Below are positions 1-9,200 of a DNA stretch of 35,375 bases, piece after piece. The stretch covers positions 1 through 35,375 of the forward strand of contig JAISPG010000068.1 of assembly GCA_031275085.1 (NCBI GenBank). The letters are read 5' to 3'. The translations under genes and the position numbers were made by a program. Numbering within the stretch: the first letter of the stretch is position 1; every line of letters starts with the position of its first letter. The notes beneath the pieces are model-generated. The model saw nothing but the letters and a program-made list of their open reading frames with translations. It did no database searches and was not told where the DNA came from. The DNA is from Bacteroidales bacterium. Its GTDB lineage: Bacteria; Bacteroidota; Bacteroidia; Bacteroidales; ML635J-15.

Positions 1-2828
1 ACAAAATATCTTGTAGTAGTATCCGGAGTAAGAATCAATGTAGAATTATTCGGAGCAAACCCGCTTCCGTTACTCATATCCCAATAATATGTATATTGAG
101 GAGTTCCCCCCATTGCCTGTGCTTGTATTACGGCCTGTGTTGTTTCACATATGGCAATATCGGGAGAAATAGTAACCGATAATTGATTAGGCTGAGTTAA
201 AGTGAATTGTTCAGATACCGAACAACCATTAGCATCAATTGCCGTAACCTGGTAGTTTCCAGCAGCTAATCCGGTTCTTTCCGACATTCCTGCACCAATA
301 TCCGACCATATATAAGAAATATTACCTGTTCCACCGGCAACGGTAATACTGATATCTCCGTCAAAAGAATTATAACAGGAAAGATTTGTAGAGCTTGAAG
401 CTGCTATAACCAATTCATTTGGTTCACTTATAGAAAATGGTTTGCTTGCAGTACAGCCGTTGTTGTCTGTAACAGTAACAGTGTAATCGTTTGCACATAA
501 GTTATCCAGAACATTAGTCGGCGATGTCCATGAGTATGTGTATGGTAATCTACCTCCCTGTATTACCAGTTCGGCTATTCCTCCACATGATTGGAAACAC
601 GGATCATCTGTTGTTATTACATTAAAAGATAGTAAGCTTGGTACATCAAGGTTTGATATAGTTTCTGTGGAACTGCAGTAATGATAATTGACCTGTAACC
701 TTATACTATGTATACCAGCATTTGCCCATCTTACCCTGTAAGGTCCGATTCCACTTCCGCTTTCAATTATGCCGTTACTAAAGTTCCAGTTAAAAGTAGC
801 ACTTGCTCCCACATTTCCTGTATATGTAACAGTTGTAGATTCCCCATAACATAAAATAGGGGTGTATGAGAATGTTGATGTAGGTATAGGTCTGAATTCT
901 ATAGTTACAATATCACTGTTACTACATGATGGGAATCTATCCATTTCAGTCCATTCAAATTGATAAATACCTTCTTCATATACAGTCACAGTAGCATTAG
1001 GAGAATTTGGATTTGCAAATGTTGGAACCCTTGCTCCTGAAGGTATGGAAGATGTTATTACTTGCCAGCTTCCTGTGTTATTTGGTTGCATTCTTGCGTT
1101 AAGGGTATGTGTGTATCCGCAAACCTGAGCATCATCACCTGCATCTGCTACCGGAGTTGAACAACAGATAGGATCATCAAAATCTCTTACTGTTACTTGT
1201 AAAGTTGTGTCATATGCACATCCGAAATTATCGGTAACTGTAAAAGTATAATCCAGAACTCCGGGAGTATCCGGATATGCCAGATTTCCTTGTACATTGT
1301 TTCCTTCCCATACACAATCATTCTCAGTTATTACCGGAGCATATTCCCATCCTGTAGGATAAAGGTCTTCACGTAGTTCTATACCCCATGAAAAGATATA
1401 GCCGTTGTCTGCTCCTAAATGGTCGGTAATGAATATTGTCCATGTTCCATTTAATGGACAACCGATGAAACTACTCCAGTTTCCGGAAATTTGATAAGTT
1501 CCGGGACGAAGTTGATTTATTGTACCAGTACTGGTTTGTCCTATTCTGTCAACATAGTTTGATATCTGATTCCAGTTAGTGGATTGATGAATTGTTCCGC
1601 TCGTTGAAGTAGGTGACCAGCAATAATCATATCCTACACCGGGAGTAATGTTTGATGTGTTGCTGTCTACAGGTAAACCGGAAGCGACAGGCTCTCCTAA
1701 TACAGTTCCTCCTCCTCCCTGGGAAAAGAATTGTACTTCTGTGCCGTTAGGACATCTTAATCTCATTGATAAGTCACCCATATATGAATGTTCCATATTT
1801 GTACAAATACTGAGAATATCATCAATGCTTGTTACTGTTGCATCGGGAGAAAAATTGGAAAAAGTCAGCGGAGAGTTATATGTAACACCCGAACCGTCAG
1901 GTAAGAACACTGTATCTGCTCTTGATAAACCATAAGTCATATGAGAAGGTACTGGTTCTATATTATGTCCGGGTAATCCTCCGTTAGGAGCAAATCCTGA
2001 TAAATATAAAGTTTCGCCCGGACAAAGAATATCAGGACCTAATGAAATATTTTGAAATACAGGAGTTGTCGAAACCCTTATACGAATGTCTGTATTTCTC
2101 ATTCCGGTACTACAATTTTGAATATCTCTGAGCATTAATCCTAATTCATAGCCTCTTATTCCTTCATATATATAAGAAACTGTGGAACCGTCCAAAAGAT
2201 CGCCTTCTCCAAAGTTCCATGTGAAAGTAGAAGTTGCATCAGATTGTGCATAATTTGTATTATTTTCAGGATAGACTCCTGTTGCAGTTACTGTAATAGA
2301 TTCTCCCTGACATATATCAATATATGAATATCCATCTTCTCCTTCATAATATGGCGGATCGGTTATTAAAGATCCTATTTCTACCTCCTGGCAGGGAAAT
2401 CTGCAGCTTATATTCATTGCAAAACCATCGTACGACATGCTTCCGTCAGTATGCCATACTATAGTTACACATGTTCCCGTACTAGATATTGTTTCTCCTT
2501 GCAAAGTCCTGTTACCTGCATTTGCTACTAATGCAGGATATCCATATGAACTTGGTCCGTCATAGATACTCATATTGTCCCAGGTTGGGGATTCCAGGTA
2601 AAACGTGGTAAAGTTAAGTTCAAGTGTACCTCCGTTATCACTGCATATTGTGACGGTATAATTTTCATTGTGTCCGTAGTTTCCGGTCGGACCTCCCGAA
2701 TCATACATCGTGCCGCCACAGGTTGTTATTGTTTGGTTATTCAGTGAAGAATTTAATGTATACGTTTGAGATGCTGCACTTAATGAAAGTAGTAACATCA
2801 ATACTATAAATGTGAAAAAAGTCTTCAT
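1..2828 (-). CDS. Giant secreted CUB/P-domain/PKD/SprB-repeat adhesin, C-terminus off window
   Basis: The reading frame stays open from the ATG at 2828 to the left edge, about 942 codons, so the 3' end is missing. Residues 1-21 (MKTFFTFIVLMLLLSLSAAS...) are a signal peptide. A CUB-like domain follows (about 20-140, with TCGGTMYDSGG and the SIYDG/SYDGF pattern), then a PKD-like domain (about 150-245). Next is a proprotein-convertase P-domain-like module (about 310-490, with MEHSYMGDLSMRLRCPNGT, GVGYDYCWSP and GTWTIFITDHLGADNG). More PKD/Ig-like units follow (ADAGDDAQVCG near 560). Two SprB-type repeats come last (about 730-805 and 820-880, with LAAGNYQVTAIDANGCSVSE), and another Ig-like unit runs off the edge. 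This layout is typical of T9SS-exported surface proteins. The C-terminal sorting domain cannot be seen, so T9SS export is inferred. It is probably co-transcribed with the small secreted protein 24 bases upstream. Confidence 0.9.
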   Translation of the reverse strand, partial: MKTFFTFIVLMLLLSLSAASQTYTLNSSLNNQTITTCGGTMYDSGGPTGNYGHNENYTVTICSDNGGTLELNFTTFYLESPTWDNMSIYDGPSSYGYPALVANAGNRTLQGETISSTGTCVTIVWHTDGSMSYDGFAMNISCRFPCQEVEIGSLITDPPYYEGEDGYSYIDICQGESITVTATGVYPENNTNYAQSDATSTFTWNFGEGDLLDGSTVSYIYEGIRGYELGLMLRDIQNCSTGMRNTDIRIRVSTTPVFQNISLGPDILCPGETLYLSGFAPNGGLPGHNIEPVPSHMTYGLSRADTVFLPDGSGVTYNSPLTFSNFSPDATVTSIDDILSICTNMEHSYMGDLSMRLRCPNGTEVQFFSQGGGGTVLGEPVASGLPVDSNTSNITPGVGYDYCWSPTSTSGTIHQSTNWNQISNYVDRIGQTSTGTINQLRPGTYQISGNWSSFIGCPLNGTWTIFITDHLGADNGYIFSWGIELREDLYPTGWEYAPVITENDCVWEGNNVQGNLAYPDTPGVLDYTFTVTDNFGCAYDTTLQVTVRDFDDPICCSTPVADAGDDAQVCGYTHTLNARMQPNNTGSWQVITSSIPSGARVPTFANPNSPNATVTVYEEGIYQFEWTEMDRFPSCSNSDIVTIEFRPIPTSTFSYTPILCYGESTTVTYTGNVGASATFNWNFSNGIIESGSGIGPYRVRWANAGIHSIRLQVNYHYCSSTETISNLDVPSLLSFNVITTDDPCFQSCGGIAELVIQGGRLPYTYSWTSPTNVLDNLCANDYTVTVTDNNGCTASKPFSISEPNELVIAASSSTNLSCYNSFDGDISITVAGGTGNISYIWSDIGAGMSERTGLAAGNYQVTAIDANGCSVSEQFTLTQPNQLSVTISPDIAICETTQAVIQAQAMGGTPQYTYYWDMSNGSGFAPNNSTLILTPDTTTRYF

Positions 2829-2852
2829 ATCTTAAAATTTTTTGTATGTAAA

Positions 2853-3281
2853 TTAATAACCTAAAAATTTATTATATTTTGCCGTAAGATCTTTGACAGA
2901 ATCAAAGAATATTATTTTACCACTGCTACCTATCCGGTATATGGCAGGTCTGTCATAATATCTTTCAATAGAATAGAAAAGAATATTGAAATTATTGGGA
3001 TCAATATCTTCAACAACCGCTCCTTCTTCTTTTGTAGATGGATCAAGATGCTTTAAGTAAGGTAGTGATTCATATTTTATCGCATCAATATTTTCGTTCA
3101 CTGAATATGAATTGTCAAGATACCAGTTAAGATAATTAATATTTTCTGGTTTAGTGCGTGATAACTCCTGCAAATAATCTTCACCATAAAATTGTTTGAG
3201 CCGGGAGTCAATTTCTATACTCTGAGCAAATGTCAAAATACTAAAAAATAGTAAGATGCTGATAATAAGTAGCTTTTTCAT
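2853..3281 (-). CDS. Small secreted protein of unknown function (142 aa)
   Basis: I do not recognise a family. Residues 1-19 (MKKLLIISILLFFSILTFAQ) are a clear signal peptide with cleavage expected after FAQ. The mature part is about 123 residues, rich in Tyr, Asp and Asn, without cysteines or repeats. It contains a hydrophobic FNILFYSIERYYDRPAIYRI segment and ends in KYNKFLGY. It lacks a lipobox, so it is probably periplasmic or exported. The gene is 24 bases upstream of the giant adhesin on the same strand, with no terminator between them. A shared operon, and possibly a shared role with the adhesin, is inferred from that spacing only. Confidence 0.75.
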   Translation of the reverse strand: MKKLLIISILLFFSILTFAQSIEIDSRLKQFYGEDYLQELSRTKPENINYLNWYLDNSYSVNENIDAIKYESLPYLKHLDPSTKEEGAVVEDIDPNNFNILFYSIERYYDRPAIYRIGSSGKIIFFDSVKDLTAKYNKFLGY

Positions 3282-3478
3282 ATAATACAGAATTTAATTT
3301 ATTATTTTTTAATTACATTAACTATATATAAGACTAAGAAATAAATAAATGGTTGCGTCATTAAAGTATAAAAATAATATTTTTTTTTATTTAAAAACAA
3401 ATGCTTCCATTTTATGAAACAAAAATGATAAATTTTCTTAAATAATCCTAGATATTAAACTAAAAAGTAATTGAAGAT

Positions 3479-4396
3479 TTAATTATTATTATATTTCTGT
3501 TGTAATAGCTTTTCGTTGTAATAGCCAAGCTTGTACAGGTCAAATAATAGGATGGATGGATTTTTTGTATTAATAAGGTTATTGATCAGCTTTTTTTTAA
3601 ATTTCTTAAAATAATTATTGATCAGCTTATTTATTTTTAATTTATCAATTTTTTTTTGAGCTTTTATTAATTTTATTTCATCGGTAAATTTAATATCAAT
3701 CTTATCATTTTTCTGAATTAATATAAGATTTGATATTCCATCTTCTGTTTTTTTTAGAAAAGTTTTATTATCTTCCAATCCCACATGTATTACAGGATTA
3801 TCAATGTGATGAATTTTATATGAATTAATATTTAATTCGTATCCGAAGAGACTGTCTTCGTGACCGTATTTTTTTAGAAATTCTCTGAATTGTATTTTTT
3901 GGAAAATATTTTTTGAAATTAAGAAATTGTTTGTTGCAAATGATTGATTAGAATTTTTATTCCTTTCTGATGCTTTGATCATCTCTCTTTTTACGCCATA
4001 TTTATATCTTAATATCTTATCAGTAGTTTTTTGTGATTTTACATATATGGTACCTCCACAAACTACATTATGATTAAAGTTTTTTATATAATTTTTTATA
4101 TATTGAGAATCCGGAAGTTTAGAATCACAGTCAATAAATAATATTTTTTCATATTTTGCCTTTGAAGCGAGCATGTTTCTGGTTGCGCTCCTTCCTATAT
4201 TTTCAGGTAAAATTATATGATATACATTTTTTTTCTGTAACAAATTTTTTTTATTTTGCTCATAATATTCTTTATTAGATCCGTCTTCAATTATAATTAT
4301 TTCAAAATTTATATTACAAATTTCACATTGTTTGATTAAATCTTCGATAAGATCTTTAACTACATAATTATAAGTTGGAATACAAATACTTAACAT
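3479..4396 (-). CDS. Family 2 (GT-A) glycosyltransferase
   Basis: This is a GT2-type glycosyltransferase that would move a sugar from a nucleotide donor onto a surface glycan; donor and acceptor cannot be told. The N-terminus MLSICIPTYN is the classic GT2 start. It is followed by IIIIEDGS (Asp38), NIGRSATRN (66-74) and the metal-binding FIDCDS (DxD, 89-91). The acidic pair HED (179-181) sits where the catalytic base lies in this fold. At 305 aa it is a single catalytic domain, and no membrane segment is seen. The last 70 residues are strongly Lys/Asn/Ile-rich, with KLINN occurring twice, and may form a basic helix that binds membrane or partner. It begins 14 bases after the upstream lipoprotein stop, so the two are probably co-transcribed. 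Confidence 0.85.
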   Translation of the reverse strand: MLSICIPTYNYVVKDLIEDLIKQCEICNINFEIIIIEDGSNKEYYEQNKKNLLQKKNVYHIILPENIGRSATRNMLASKAKYEKILFIDCDSKLPDSQYIKNYIKNFNHNVVCGGTIYVKSQKTTDKILRYKYGVKREMIKASERNKNSNQSFATNNFLISKNIFQKIQFREFLKKYGHEDSLFGYELNINSYKIHHIDNPVIHVGLEDNKTFLKKTEDGISNLILIQKNDKIDIKFTDEIKLIKAQKKIDKLKINKLINNYFKKFKKKLINNLINTKNPSILLFDLYKLGYYNEKLLQQKYNNN

Positions 4397-4410
4397 TAAA
4401 AAAAATGAAT

Positions 4411-4959
4411 TTATATTATTATTTCAGTATCTTTTATTTCTTCTTCTGATATTTTTCCTTCATTATTAAGTTTTTCAATATCTTCATACAATTCTTTCAG
4501 CTGCCGGTCAAGATCGTCTAATATTTCGTTATCAATTTCTATATATTCATGAAAATCGTTGTTTAATATTTCCATAAGTTTTTCTTTTTCTTTTTCCATT
4601 TTTTTTTCTATGCTTTCAGCCCAGGATTTGAATTCTTCAGGGCAGTCAGCAGATATTTTTGCTGCTTCAATATCAAATTTATTTGTAAAAATATCAAAAT
4701 CAAGAAGATCGCTTTTAGCTCTTTCGTTTCCTTCGTAGGCTCTGTTGATCGTTTTTATATATACGTCAATCATTTCATTACCTACAGCAAAAAGTTCTTC
4801 ACAATTTTTTACTTCAAGTTCTTTATATTTTATCAGGAGATCTTCAAGTTCTGTTGCTTCTGTTATTTCTTCGGTATCAGTATTTGATTTTTTTTTGTCG
4901 GAACAAGAATAAAGAAACAGAATTATTGTCAGAAATAATACAAAATATTTTATTTTCAT
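4411..4959 (-). CDS. Lipoprotein with paired-cysteine helical module (single copy)
   Basis: The N-terminus MKIKYFVLFLTIILFLYSCS is a lipoprotein signal with the lipid-modified cysteine at about 19. The mature protein is very acidic and Lys/Glu-rich and is predicted helical, probably coiled-coil (EKKMEKEKEKLMEI). Residues 38-110 carry a module with LLIKYKELEVKNCEEL near its start and ADCPEEF near its end. The two cysteines (53 and 106) are 53 residues apart. The same module occurs twice in the neighbouring lipoprotein at 5317-6051, so the genes are paralogues. The function is unknown. The cysteines could form a disulfide in the periplasm, which is inference. It is followed 14 bases later by the glycosyltransferase. 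Confidence 0.8.
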   Translation of the reverse strand: MKIKYFVLFLTIILFLYSCSDKKKSNTDTEEITEATELEDLLIKYKELEVKNCEELFAVGNEMIDVYIKTINRAYEGNERAKSDLLDFDIFTNKFDIEAAKISADCPEEFKSWAESIEKKMEKEKEKLMEILNNDFHEYIEIDNEILDDLDRQLKELYEDIEKLNNEGKISEEEIKDTEIII

Positions 4960-5029
4960 TTCTTTGGCTTTAAGTAATAACGTTAATTTTTATTGTAATA
5001 TTATTAAATAATCGATTGTGAAAATATAA

Positions 5030-5056
5030 AAAAAGGACAGAATTCCTGTCCTTTTT
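5030..5056 (-). terminator. Rho-independent terminator after the 68-aa lipoprotein
   Basis: The stem is perfect: AAAAAGGACAG (5030-5040) pairs with CTGTCCTTTTT (5046-5056) around a five-base loop AATTC. On the minus strand the stem is followed by a T-rich run, as expected of an intrinsic terminator. It lies 20 bases after the stop of the small lipoprotein. It is the clearest terminator in the window and separates that gene from the lipoprotein/glycosyltransferase pair downstream. Confidence 0.85.
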
Positions 5057-5076
5057 CTGAATAATAATTTTTATTA

Positions 5077-5283
5077 TTATTCTGTTATTTCTTCTGCTAA
5101 ATCTTCTGCCGGTACTTCTTCTTCAGTTTCTTCAAAAGTTACTTCTTCAGCAACCGGAGCTTCTTCAACAACTTTTTCTTCTACTACTTCATTTTCAGTA
5201 GCCTTTTCAGTTTTTGCTCCGCCACATGCAAAGAATGTGAAGCAAAAAGCTGCAACAAATAAAAAACTAATAACTCTTTTCAT
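5077..5283 (-). CDS. Small acidic lipoprotein (68 aa)
   Basis: The N-terminus MKRVISFLFVAAFCFTFFACGG is a lipoprotein signal with the modified cysteine at about 20. The mature peptide is only about 48 residues and is dominated by Glu and Val, with Glu/Val/Ala repeats (VEEKVVEEAPVAEEVTFEE). No fold is recognisable and it may be disordered. It lies 33 bases after the stop of the 244-aa lipoprotein and is closed by a strong intrinsic terminator. That makes a two-gene lipoprotein unit, probably driven by the promoter at 6075-6105. Short acidic lipoproteins of this type are common in Bacteroidota; the function is unknown. Confidence 0.8.
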   Translation of the reverse strand: MKRVISFLFVAAFCFTFFACGGAKTEKATENEVVEEKVVEEAPVAEEVTFEETEEEVPAEDLAEEITE

Positions 5284-5316
5284 AATAACATATTTAAAAA
5301 TTAAACAACATATTTT

Positions 5317-6051
5317 TTATTCAATAATTTCATCTTCTTCGTATACATCAAGGTATTCTTCATCATATGGATAGTCATTTGTGGATTCCAGCTCCTGGAC
5401 TTTTTCCATAAGTTCTGTCTGGAAAGTATAATTGAATTCTTCAATTTCATCGGAACATTCTTCTTCAAATGATGAAGATAATTCGTATATTTTATGAAAA
5501 AATACTTCAACTTCATAAACGTTATCCAGATAGTTTAAATCATTCAGAAGTATGTCAATTTCCGTAAGATAGACATCTGCTGCATCATTTAAAGCATTAA
5601 GGTATTCACTACAGTTTTCAAAATTCAGGTCTTTATATTTTAACCGTAATTTTTTGTAATTCTCTGATTTTGACCTTGGTGGAAAAACTTCAGACGGTTC
5701 TATATCTTTTTGGGGAAAGCGTTCTTCAAATTCAGAAATAATTCTTTGATCGTAGTTTTCAAACATTTCAGGGCATTCACTTTCAAATAATATTGCCTGA
5801 CTGTATATTTCGTCAAATAATTTCCCAACTTCATAAAAGTTGTGTTCTTCTTCCATTACAAGTTTTTCGAGTTCATCCAGAAAAATGTCGGTAACTTCAT
5901 TTAATGCTTTTATGTAGCTTTTGCAATCGGAAAAGTTTTTATTTTCGTATTTATCTTTTAATTTTTCAAATTGGCTTTTTTGTGGCCCACAAGAAAAAAT
6001 AATTGCGGAAAAGATAAAAAAAACAATAAATTTTATAAAAATATTCCTCAT
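5317..6051 (-). CDS. Lipoprotein with two copies of a paired-cysteine module
   Basis: The signal MRNIFIKFIVFFIFSAIIFSCG is lipoprotein-type with the modified cysteine at 21. The mature region contains an internal duplication. Repeat 1 (about 27-100) has FEKLKDKYENKNFSDCKSYI and ends SECPEMFENY. Repeat 2 (about 131-206) has YKKLRLKYKDLNFENCSEYL and ends EECSDEIEEF. The cysteines are 50 residues apart in repeat 1 (43/93) and 52 in repeat 2 (147/199). A Pro-rich linker separates the copies and an acidic tail (DYPYDEEYLDVYEEDEIIE) ends the protein. A third copy is in the lipoprotein at 4411-4959. I know of no named family and the function is unknown. A Bacteroidota-type promoter lies just upstream. 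Confidence 0.82.
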   Translation of the reverse strand: MRNIFIKFIVFFIFSAIIFSCGPQKSQFEKLKDKYENKNFSDCKSYIKALNEVTDIFLDELEKLVMEEEHNFYEVGKLFDEIYSQAILFESECPEMFENYDQRIISEFEERFPQKDIEPSEVFPPRSKSENYKKLRLKYKDLNFENCSEYLNALNDAADVYLTEIDILLNDLNYLDNVYEVEVFFHKIYELSSSFEEECSDEIEEFNYTFQTELMEKVQELESTNDYPYDEEYLDVYEEDEIIE

Positions 6052-6074
6052 TATAATACGTAAAAAATAACTGT

Positions 6075-6105
6075 GTAAAAGTACATAATAATTTTAATCT
6101 GACAA
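6075..6105 (-). promoter_or_regulatory. Bacteroidota-type promoter for the 244-aa lipoprotein
   Basis: On the minus strand a TTG (6105-6103) is followed after 19 bases by TACTTTTAC (6083-6075). This resembles the Bacteroidota -33 TTG / -7 TAnnTTTG pair, with A in place of the final G. Transcription would start about 20 bases before the ATG at 6051. Confidence 0.5.
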
Positions 6106-6166
6106 CGCTTTTATTTTATTTTTATTTTTTTTCATTAAAATTTTATTAACTGAATATTGTTAGTTA

Positions 6167-6202
6167 AGTTGGAAGTTATGACAAAACTCATAACTTCCAA
6201 CT
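6167..6202 (-). terminator. Perfect palindrome after the macroglobulin gene
   Basis: AGTTGGAAGTTATGA (6167-6181) and TCATAACTTCCAACT (6188-6202) form a perfect 15-bp stem with a six-base loop, nine bases after the stop codon of the macroglobulin gene. No strong T-run follows on the minus strand, so it may end or stabilise the transcript rather than act as a classic intrinsic terminator. It resembles the hairpin after fabG. Confidence 0.55.
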
Positions 6203-6210
6203 TCCAATTT

Positions 6211-9200
6211 TCAATTGTTTCTGACTTTTACCCACATTCCTTTTGTTCTTGCATAATTTGCATTGTCGTACATGGTTTCACATACAACTGCCGGAAGGTA
6301 ATAAGTGCCTTCATAGCTTGCATTTAGCATTACATGATAAGTGTAAACAGAATGTCGGTTCATATCAAAATATGTTAAAACGCGGTCGTCCCTGATATCC
6401 TGATATTCATAGTAAGATTGGTTACCTAACTGGGTTGGGAACATTCTGGAATTTATTATTTCCCAACCTGAAGGGAATACCTGAGTAAGAGCTGTGTTGC
6501 TCAATGTTGAATATGAAGGAGATATGTTTTTCAAAGTAATTGTTGCTATAAAATCAGTACCTTGCGGTATATTTGTCACATCTATCGGAGTGCCGTCAAA
6601 ATAAGTATATTTTATATCCATATTTATATTGGATGATTCTGCAGTTTCATTACCGGCAGCAGGAATACCTTTTCTTACGATCCTGATATAAAGCATTTCA
6701 TTATTATTCGATCTGAGAACGAATTTATTAGCATCTTTTTCTTTTATTGTGAGTTTTTCGCTGTATGTGGGTTTGGATGTTTTTACCGTAAAATCTTTTC
6801 CATTAATATTATAAATACAATCAATAGCATTTGAGGAGCTGAATTTTTTTGAAAATTTGGATATTGCCATTAAAGAGTAGGCAGTAGCCTGAGTATTACA
6901 ATATCTGTTCGAGCCAAGTATACTTGCAATATCCCTGTAAACCAGAAATGCCTTTTCTTTCTCGCCGATTTCTGTTAAAACTTCAAGTATCATAGCTTTA
7001 TCTCTTATCGAAGAACCAAATGTGCCTGATAGTTGTAAATAATCATTAACTTGTAGACTGAGATTTTCTATCATTGTTTTAGCAATGTTTTCTTTTCCGT
7101 TTATTGAGTATGCAAGTGCGAGTCTCCATATCACAGCATCGTAGGCAGATGTTTCTTTTAATCTGTTCATTGCACTACGGTCAGCTTGTCCGGCTAACGC
7201 TAATGTGTATAATCTGTATGCTTGTTCAAGTTGGGAATTATGACCATTATTTGTCCATTTAGATGCAATTTCTTTTTGGTAATTTATCCATTGGGTTTTC
7301 ATATTTGCAGGAATTGTATAGCCTTGTTTTTCGGCTTCAAGCATAAAATGTCCGGCATAAGTGGTTCCCCAGTCTGAAACATTACTATTGCCCGGCCAAT
7401 ATGAAAAACCTCCTCTTGCTACCATGTATTTTTCAAGATTATTTATACAAATATTTACATTACGCTGTATAAGAGCTTTTTGCTTTTCATCGAGTTGTAG
7501 TAAAGCATCCAGATATAATTGCGGGAATGCGGCAGAAGTTATTTGTTCTATACAACCATGCGGATATGTTATAAGGTAATCAAGCCTTGATTCCAGATTT
7601 AACGGCATAATACTGTATATTTCTACCAGTGCTTCATTGGTGCCTTCTATGCCTAAAGCCTCAAATTCTAATTTGAAGTCTTCGTCATTTTTTACGCCGT
7701 CAATAACATCTGTAACTTTAACATTTACATGTCTGACATCAAGTTCGATATTGTATTTTGAGATATTGCTTCCTGAAACTGCAATTATTTCAATTGTAGC
7801 AACTCCTGTTTTTGTACCTGTTTTCAGATCAAAATTTATATAATCTTCACCGGTTTTTGAGAATGTTACATTTTTTGAAGAGTTACCTTCAATCTGTAAA
7901 AGTCCATTTGTTTTTACACTTACAGTCACATTTTTTACTTCCGGTTTCATGGCAAAAATCGTTACGGGAAGTTTGAAAGATTCATCTACTGCTAATGTTC
8001 TTGGAGCAGTTCCTAATATCATTAATGGTTGTGTAACCGGAGTTGTTTTTTCGGCAGATCCGAAAGAATTTTCTTCTGCTGCTATTACCATTGTTCTTAC
8101 GGAACCTATATATTGTGGTAGCTGAATTTCATGAGTTTGGGATTTTTTTGCATCGAGCCTGAACGGTCCCAGGAATTTAACCATTGGTTTGAAACGCAGA
8201 GCCTGTTTCATATTTTCAGGCGAAAAATCACCGGCACCTCCGCCAATACTTAACATTTTTCCGGCATCTATTGTAAATGCTCCTATAACCTGGTTATAAA
8301 TATCCCACGTTCTTACACCAAGAGCTTCTTTACTGTAAAAATATGACCACGGACTAGGGGTAGAGAAGCGGGTAAGACTTAACAAACCTTCGTCAACCAT
8401 TGCAATGGTATAAGTCATCGGTTTTCCGTCTTTTTCACTTACGCTGATTTTTACTTTACTTTCTGCTTTCAATTCATCAGGCATGTTAATAACAGGGTGT
8501 AAGCGGGTAGCCGGATCCTCTACGGAAACAGGAATGATCCCGTACATTCTTATCGGACGGTCATTTTTTGCATTACTGTGCTTTTGAATGAAAGTAATAT
8601 TCACATATATATTTGGAGCCATTTCCGGAAGAGCTGTGAAACTAATGTTTAAATTATTTCCGTCTGATTCTTCCCAGAATGTTTTTATGATTTTACTTGA
8701 ATTTTCTATACTAACAAGAGCTTTACCGCTACTTGCAGGAATATTTATATTTATTGTTTCGCCAACGTTGTATTTTTCTTTATCAGCGTTGATTTTCAAT
8801 ATCTCGGCAGATTCTGATGCATCTGATCTTGAATATGCGTACCTGCTTGCATAAATGGTTTGGGAAGAAATATGTCCGCTTTTTAAGTCTTTAACTACAA
8901 TTAGATGTGAGCCATTAGTATCGAACTCAATTGTTGTTTGGGCTTTGCCGTTTATAGTTGTAATTGTTTCCCTGCTTATAGCATTATTATAGTTTGCAGT
9001 TATGTAATCAACGGAATTACTGTTATAATCATACCACCATGAAGATTTCAGGAAATAAACCGAAACTTCTACCTGTCTTTTTTCTTTTTGTAATTTCTGG
9101 TTTCTGTCAACAGTAACAATATTGAGATCTACCTTTTTATTTAGCGGCAGGGAATAGGATTTTTTCTGTTCAGGTATTTCCATTCCTACAAATGTTTCGT

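Noticed and set aside
1648..1935. A plus-strand open frame of 95 codons
   Set aside because: It is fully inside the adhesin reading frame on the other strand, which shows clear P-domain motifs here.
3545..3660. Repeated TTATTGATCAGCTTA-like words inside the glycosyltransferase
   Set aside because: The repeat encodes the twice-occurring KLINN in a basic tail; two copies in low-complexity AT-rich coding DNA do not indicate an element.
5301..5516. A minus-strand 71-codon frame overlapping the 244-aa lipoprotein
   Set aside because: It is out of frame with the lipoprotein, which has a signal peptide and a duplicated module; the alternative has neither.
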